Source: Dipteris shenzhenensis
Taxonomy: Eukaryota; Polypodiophyta; Polypodiopsida; Gleicheniales
Length of the DNA: 64,000 nucleotides
NCBI GenBank assembly: GCA_047967505.1
Contig: CM106539.1
Reading direction: 5' to 3' (one strand)
Part shown: piece by piece, positions 58,964 through 64,000 of the stretch
Layout: the number at the start of each line of letters is the position of its first letter
Numbering within the stretch: position 1 is the first letter of the stretch
The notes under the pieces: generated by a model
Told to the model about the DNA's origin: nothing
Database searches by the model: none
Seen by the model: the letters and a program-made list of their open reading frames with translations, nothing else
Translations under genes and position numbers: made by a program

Positions 58964-60137
58964 TTCTACATCGTGACATGAATCGATGTCTTATGTTCGG
59001 GTTTAAACACCTATAGGGATTAATAATAAAAACCATCCGAAACTTTGCTACAATTTCACTCACGTGGTTTTGTCTAAACGCAACAGGAAAACCAAAATGG
59101 ACTGAACCTCTATCTTTAGAAGGTGAAAGAATTGATAAAATAACTTGAATCAAGCAAATACATTTTGTTGTGCGTACCTTTAGGAGAAGACACTCGTTTG
59201 GAGGCTGCAAACATCTCGAAAACAAAAGTGTTGCAGACATGATTAGTATGTTGGTCGAACCAAGCAAATGTAATGTTCCCTTGTGGAAACAGAATGTGCG
59301 AAGAAGTGTGCGTGCTCAAGATGAGGAGTAAAAAAAAAAAAAACCATACGTAATGTATGGTGGAGAGCTGGCACATGTCTCTCCAAAAATTATATATCAT
59401 AGGGGAATGTGCCATCCCCCCGTTTCGAATAGTCACCTCCAGTGTTGGAGGTGTAGCGCATTAATGTGGACCAGAGCAACAGACGGTGCAGAAACATTTC
59501 AGAATTGAAATGACCGTACATTCTACTTACATGGAGTGCCCTTTGTGACGTCCACAGCTCGACGAGAAGTCGCCTATTTCTTTGCTGGAATGTTGGAATC
59601 TGAAAAACAATCATGATTAGTCAATATGCATTCCTCGTGTTCTGCATGTTTGGATATGTTGGTTAGCATATGTGCAATTTCCTAAAGATGATAAATTCAA
59701 GCACAAAAGCTATACACAATCCAACGTCAGACATCGTCCGTGTGTTGATATCTATCTCTCGGAGGCTCAGTTCCTTTAGTAATTATTTGTCAATGCTGCG
59801 AGCTTCTAGCGAGCTAGAGAATGTCAAAATTTCTCATCAGCGTTTTAGTACTTTTGTCTATCGACCTATATGCACTATTGATTGGAAATTCTGAGTTGTA
59901 AAAGGGGGTTCACATCCCAACCTACAACGAAACAAGGTTGTGGCAAGCCAACGCAACCTACAACGGAAATTAGAAGCAATTGTAGAAATTATAGCTAAAG
60001 AACTAGAGGATCTCTCGTTGCAAGCCCACACCGCAGAACCAGCAACCAATAAATCAACTTTTGCTGCAGTTTTGTAAGCTGCAGCAGCTTTGTTCTTCAG
60101 GACTTTAATTCCTCTGCGATTGAGCTCTTGCAGCACG
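58964..60137. other. Upstream region of Rep and intergenic DNA
   Basis: On the minus strand 59614-59390 has an open block after an intron-like TTTTTCAG (IPTFQQRNRRLLVELWTSQRALH). A poly-A of 13 at 59330-59342 is followed by a small hairpin CCATACGTAATGTATGG. No further gene is supported. Confidence 0.4.
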
Positions 60138-60222
60138 AACCATGAAATCTGTAAATAAGATACAAAGTAAAGTAGCAGGAACCATGAAATGTGTAAATAA
60201 GATACAAAGTAAAGTAGCAGGA
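60138..60222 (+). repeat. Two tandem copies of a 42-bp unit
   Basis: ACCATGAAATSTGTAAATAAGATACAAAG... repeats at 60139 and 60181 with one difference seen. Confidence 0.9.
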
Positions 60223-60310
60223 GGACACGCAGACAAGATCCAGCAGGAGCAAAAGCGGCAATAAGAAACGTCCACGCAAGATACCATCCAGAGGGCGCGA
60301 GATAGTACCA

Positions 60311-60778
60311 GTGAGTATGTGCCAAAAGGCAGCGACAACAGTGCAATGCAGACGAAAGACCAAGGAGTGCAGAAAGCCAAGGATAGCGCAGTGCAGACGA
60401 AAGACCAAGGGGTACGTAGGCTACGTGCAATCCGTGACACACACAATCTCTCAGAAGGCAAGGGCGTGGAAGGAGACGCTGTTGGGAAAATTGGAGCAAG
60501 CGAAGGGAGCACCAGAAGGGACAGCAGAGGAAGCGAAGGAGAAGGCGAGGGGGGGTGCACAATCGGCGAAGGAGGCAGTACAAAGGAAGGCAAAGGAAAC
60601 GAGAGGAGCAGCTAGGGAGGCGGGGGAGCAAGGAACGGGGTATTTGCAATCGGTAGTAGAGACGGTATCAAAGACAGCAGTGTCGTTGAAATCGACACTG
60701 ATGGGAAAGACGGAGGAAGTAGGGAATGAGGCGAGGAAGGCGTGGGAGCAAAACCTGGGAGAGATGAAAGTGGAGTAG
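60311..60778 (+). CDS. LEA-like protein (group 3 / LEA_4 type), frame uncertain at its 5' end
   Basis: The frame from about 60405 to the stop at 60776-60778 encodes YVQSVTHTISQKARAWKETL, an Ala/Lys/Glu/Gly-rich stretch with degenerate 11-mer repeats (EGTAEEAKEKARGGAQSAKE, KETRGAAREAGEQ), and YLQSVVETVSKTAVSLKSTLMGK. That is a typical hydrophilic LEA composition, and YVQSV and YLQSVVETVS look like a repeated unit. Such proteins protect cells during desiccation. Upstream of 60408 the LEA-like residues (MQTKDQGVQKAKDSAVQTKD) lie in a different frame, offset at a GGGG run. Either the gene has a one-base indel or the true 5' exon is elsewhere. The long antisense ORF over this region is composition-driven. 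Confidence 0.6.
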   Translation: MSMCQKAATTVQCRRKTKECRKPRIAQCRRKTKGYVGYVQSVTHTISQKARAWKETLLGKLEQAKGAPEGTAEEAKEKARGGAQSAKEAVQRKAKETRGAAREAGEQGTGYLQSVVETVSKTAVSLKSTLMGKTEEVGNEARKAWEQNLGEMKVE

Positions 60779-60779
60779 T

Positions 60780-61240
60780 AGTAAATCGAAGCTCTTAGAC
60801 ATGATATTTCCGTAGCTTCATTTCATTCCGTCACCAGTTCTGTCGCTTAATTTCTACATGAAGATCTAGCAGACTGAACAGCAAGGTTAAGAAAGCATTG
60901 TTTCTCCGCTTCGTCACACAGAGCAGAGTGGACGTCATCGCCATAGACACTGTTGTTTTCGACCATGCTCATAAGGCCTAAAATGAAATCCGAATGGCAA
61001 TTGCCAAACACGAAGAAAAGAGCTCAACCTTTCTGGAAAGTGCCACTACTAGTATGCATACAATCCCAAGATAGTTCTGGTTCGTCTCCAGCATAGACAG
61101 GACGTATGTTTGCCGTATAAAAGAAAGGATCTGCAAAACGAAAAATCACGAATAGAAGAAAAGCGAGACGTAGAGGCGGTTCTATAAACGGAGAAGCACT
61201 AGCTCGATGTAGCAAGAGCATGGCAAAACATACTACTCTC
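60780..61240 (-). other. Possible small gene antisense to and downstream of the LEA-like gene
   Basis: Minus-strand open blocks: MLLLHRASASPFIEPPLRLA (61221) with an intron-like GTGATTTTT...TTTTGCAG inside, then NIRPVYAGDEPELSWDCMH, and 60975-60850 MSMVENNSVYGDDVHSALCDEAEKQCFLN. A TTTAAATA box lies on the minus strand near 61364. I recognise no family. The upstream half is the module that is repeated in the array to the right. Confidence 0.3.
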
Positions 61241-62031
61241 GCTCAACCGTTTCCTAACGTGGGTCTAGGTAGTAACAAGTAAGGAAGTAGAAGCAAACCT
61301 GATGGTGATGATGAATGATGAACAAACAGCAACACACTTGAAATTACAATGTTTTTGTTTCGCCTATATTTAAAGGTTTTGCCTTGGGCTTTTACGCAGT
61401 TGGCTTTTTACGCAGCTTTTCAAAAGCTTTCAAAGCTTTTGGGCTTTCAGAATTATAAAAAAAAGGTTATGGGCTTTCAGAATTTAAAAAAAAGCTTTTG
61501 GGCTTTCAGAATTTAAAAAATCTAAGGGTGTACATTGTGCCATGTGGACGTATGTTTGCCGTATAAAAGAAAGGATCTGCAAAACGAAAAATCACGAATA
61601 GAAGAAAAGCGAGACATAGAGGCGGTTCTATAAACGGAGAAGCACTAGCTCGATGTAGCAAGAGCATGGCAAAACATACTACTCTCGCTCAATCGTTTCC
61701 TAACGTGGGTCTAGGTAGTAACAAGTAAGGAAGTAGAAGCAAACCTGATGGTGATGATGAATGATGAACAAACAGCAACACACTTGAAATTACAATGTTT
61801 TTGCTTCGCCTATATTTAAAGGTTTTGCCTTGGCTTTTTACGCAGCTTTTCAAAAGCTTTCAAAGCTTTTTTCCTATATTTAAAGGTTTTGCCTTGGGCT
61901 TTTACGCAGTTGGCTTTTTACGCAGCTTTTCAAAAGCTTTCAAAGCTTTTGGGCTTTCAGAATCATAAAAAAAAGGTTATGGGCTTTCAGAATTTAAAAA
62001 AAAGCTTTTGGGCTTTCAGAATTTAAAAAAT

Positions 62032-62570
62032 CTAAGGGTGTACATTGTGCCATGTGGAAGCACAGGATTTCAGAATTTCAAAAAACGTCCTAGTGCTGGC
62101 CAAGTAAAAACGAGGTGAGGCAACCATTTTTGCAGGCGAGTAGGAAGCGCGCATTGCTTCGAACCATTGCTTCGAACCACACCACCACCGTGACATGTAC
62201 TTCCAAAATATGCACATCTCGTGGTGTAATATGACTTTTCCATTTCTTGTGCACTCCACACGTTCAAAGATCCATACTTTTCTGCAAACCATGGTGCGTG
62301 TGCAAAAAGAATATGTTGCATTGAAAAAAAGAAGACATGGGAGGTCAATACAACATTGCAACAATAGTTTGAATTGAAGGTAAAGAGCTTGGTTTGTCTG
62401 ACCATGTAATGTGTGATGTGAGTTACACCCCACTCCTCAACCATGGCTTGAGTGAACTCGACAAGAGCATCCTTAAGCAATTGCACGTCATCGTTGGTGA
62501 TGGAATGTTGTCTCAATGACCCCAACCTATATTCTTTCGATTTCGTTCGTGATTGGATAAAAATCTTCAT
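62032..62570 (-). pseudogene. Transposon-like gene fragment, array copy 1
   Basis: A 166-codon frame (62570-62070) reads LLKDALVEFTQAMVEEWGVTHITHYM and ends a likely exon at a GT donor. After an intron-like piece it continues APWFAEKYGSLNVW, SAQEMEKSYY and HGGGVVRSN. The same blocks occur in the diverged copy at 10985-11570. The HGGG end is followed by a 13-bp duplication (GGTTCGAAGCAAT). The gene family is not named here. A recurring gene in repeat DNA points to a transposon or a multicopy host gene. Confidence 0.55.
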
Positions 62571-63234
62571 GCCTTTACACCACCCATGGATACTTTGGCG
62601 GGCAAATTTCCTGAAGCGCTTGATAGCTAAACATCTTTTTGAAACTTTCAGAATTATAAAAAAAAGGTTTTGGGCTTTTAGAATTTAAAAAAAAGCTTTT
62701 GGGCTTTCAGAATTTAAAAAATCTAAGGGTGTACATTGTGCCATGTGGACGTATGTTTTCCGTATAAAAGAAAGGATCTGCAAAACGAAAAATCACGAAT
62801 AGAAGAAAAGCGAGACGTAGAGGCGGTTCTATAAACGGAGAAGCACTAGCTCGATGTAGCAAGAGCATGGCAAAACATACTACTCTCGCTCAACCGTTTC
62901 CTAACGTGGGTCTAGGTGTAGTAACAAGTAAGGAAGTAGAAGCAAACCTGATGGTGATGATGAATGATGAACAAACAGCAACACACTTGAAATTACAATG
63001 TTTTTGTTTCGCCTATATTTAAAGGTTTTGCCTTGGCTTTTTACGCAGCTTTTCAAAAGCTTTCAAAGCTTTTTTTCTATATTTAAAGGTTTTGCCTTGG
63101 GCTTTTACGCAGTTGGCTTTTTACGCAGCTTTTCAAAAGCTTTCAAAGCTTTTGGGCTTTCAGAATTATAAAAAAAAGGTTATGGGCTTTCAGAATTTAA
63201 AAAAAAGCTTTTGGGCTTTCAGAATTTAAAAAAT

Positions 63235-63773
63235 CTAAGGGTGTACATTGTGCCATGTGGAAGCACAGGATTTCAGAATTTCAAAAAACGTCCTAGTGCT
63301 GGCCAAGTAAAAACGAGGTGAGGCAACCATTTTTGCAGGCGAGTAGGAAGCGCGCATTGCTTCGAACCATTGCTTCGAACCACACCACCACCGTGACATG
63401 TACTTCCAAAATATGCACATCTCGCGGTGTAATATGACTTTTCCATATCTTGTGCACTCCACACGTTCAAAGATCCATACTTTTCTGCAAACCATGGTGC
63501 GTGTGCAAAAAGAATATGTTGCATTGAAAAAAAGAAGACATGGGAGGTCAATACAACATTGCAACAATAGTTTGAATTGAAGGTAAAGAGCTTGGTTTGC
63601 CTGACCATGTAATGTGTGATGTGAGTTACACCCCACTCCTCAACCATGGCTTGAGTGAACTCGACAAGAGCATCCTTAAGCAATTGCACGTCATCGTTGG
63701 TGATGGAATGTTGTCTCAATGACCCCAACCTATATTCTTTCGATTTTGTTCGTGATTGGATAAAAATCTTCAT
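63235..63773 (-). pseudogene. Transposon-like gene fragment, array copy 2
   Basis: Near-identical to 62032-62570, shifted by 1203 bp, with a handful of substitutions. A third copy begins at about 63926 and is cut by the window end. Confidence 0.55.
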
Positions 63774-64000
63774 GCCTTTACACCACCCATGGATACTTTG
63801 GCGGGCAAATTTCCTGAAGCGCCTGATAGCTAAACATCTTTTTGAAACTTTCAGAATTATAAAAAAAAGGTTTTGGGCTTTCAGAATTTAAAAAAAAGCT
63901 TTTGGGCTTTCAGAATTTAAAAAATCTAAGGGTGTACATTGTGCCATGTGGAAGCACAGGATTTCAGAATTTCAAAAAACATCCTAGTGCTGGCCAAGTA

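Larger units (their letters stand above)
61100..64000. repeat. Modular tandem array (P and T modules)
   Basis: The anchor CTAAGGGTGTACATTGTGCC recurs near 61523, 62030, 62727, 63233 and 63926. Two modules alternate. P (~507 bp) carries CGTATAAAAGAAAGG, GCGGTTCTATAAACGGAG and a CCTATATTTAAAGG box. T (~695 bp) carries the coding fragments listed next. Order is P (61100-61523), P (61523-62030), T (62030-62727), P (62727-63233), T (63233-63926), then the start of another T. P copies are followed by GTGGACGTATG and T copies by GTGGAAGCACAGG. Copies are nearly identical, so the amplification is recent. The array runs off the window. Confidence 0.9.

Noticed and set aside
59858-60649. 263-codon minus-strand ORF
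   Set aside because: Cys/Leu-rich antisense of the LEA-like coding sequence, explained by its Ala/Lys/Glu codon composition.

Overview
This is nuclear DNA of a land plant. Host genes with plant features sit at both ends: an isocitrate lyase gene with the glyoxylate-cycle KKCGH signature, a four-exon strictosidine-synthase-like gene with clean GT/AG introns, and a LEA-like coding region. Between them lies gene-poor, AT-rich sequence packed with Ty1/copia, LINE and Helitron-type remnants, long microsatellites and foldback repeats. Nothing fixes the lineage. A TE-rich plant, possibly seed-free, would fit, but that is a guess. No tRNA, rRNA or CRISPR array was recognised.

Layout. 1-1070 holds the 5' end of isocitrate lyase (minus strand) with its TATA box. 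1150-2480 is a spliced-looking segment of unknown identity. 2.5-25.3 kb is decayed repeat DNA. Its main items are a 13.8-kb inverted-repeat structure (arms near 5395-7090 and 17460-19230), two halves of a degenerate copia element cut at the same codon (8346-10670 and 20362-20689), a broken histone-H3-like gene (12541-13039) behind a Ser-Pro-repeat ORF, LINE pieces, and several minisatellites. 25326-32864 is a nearly complete, young Ty1/copia element with 258-bp LTRs, a TGTAA target duplication, a tRNA-Met primer site, a polyprotein with two stops, a long leader carrying an ACGTCA-rich tandem array, and a complex internal rearrangement before the 3' LTR. 34125-39134 is an older copia element of a second family on the minus strand, with one truncated LTR.

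39-51 kb is mostly repeats: tandem and foldback repeats, a LINE 3' end (48110-48612), compound microsatellites, and about 1 kb of (GA)n-rich DNA in front of the strictosidine-synthase-like gene (51140-52716). 53.7-59.2 kb holds a Helitron-like locus with an unusual layout. A Rep gene on the minus strand converges with a PIF1-like helicase on the plus strand, and beside it on the minus strand is a GIY-YIG nuclease-like gene. 60.3-60.8 kb is the LEA-like gene. 61.1-64.0 kb is a modular tandem array in which a promoter-like module alternates with a transposon-gene fragment; a diverged relative of that fragment lies at 10985-11570.

The host genes form no pathway cluster. Isocitrate lyase belongs to lipid mobilisation, the strictosidine-synthase-like protein to a secretory or ER six-bladed-propeller family, and LEA proteins to desiccation tolerance. 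Most of the biology here is mobile-element biology. Exon boundaries, frames and repeat edges were read by eye and are approximate where stated.
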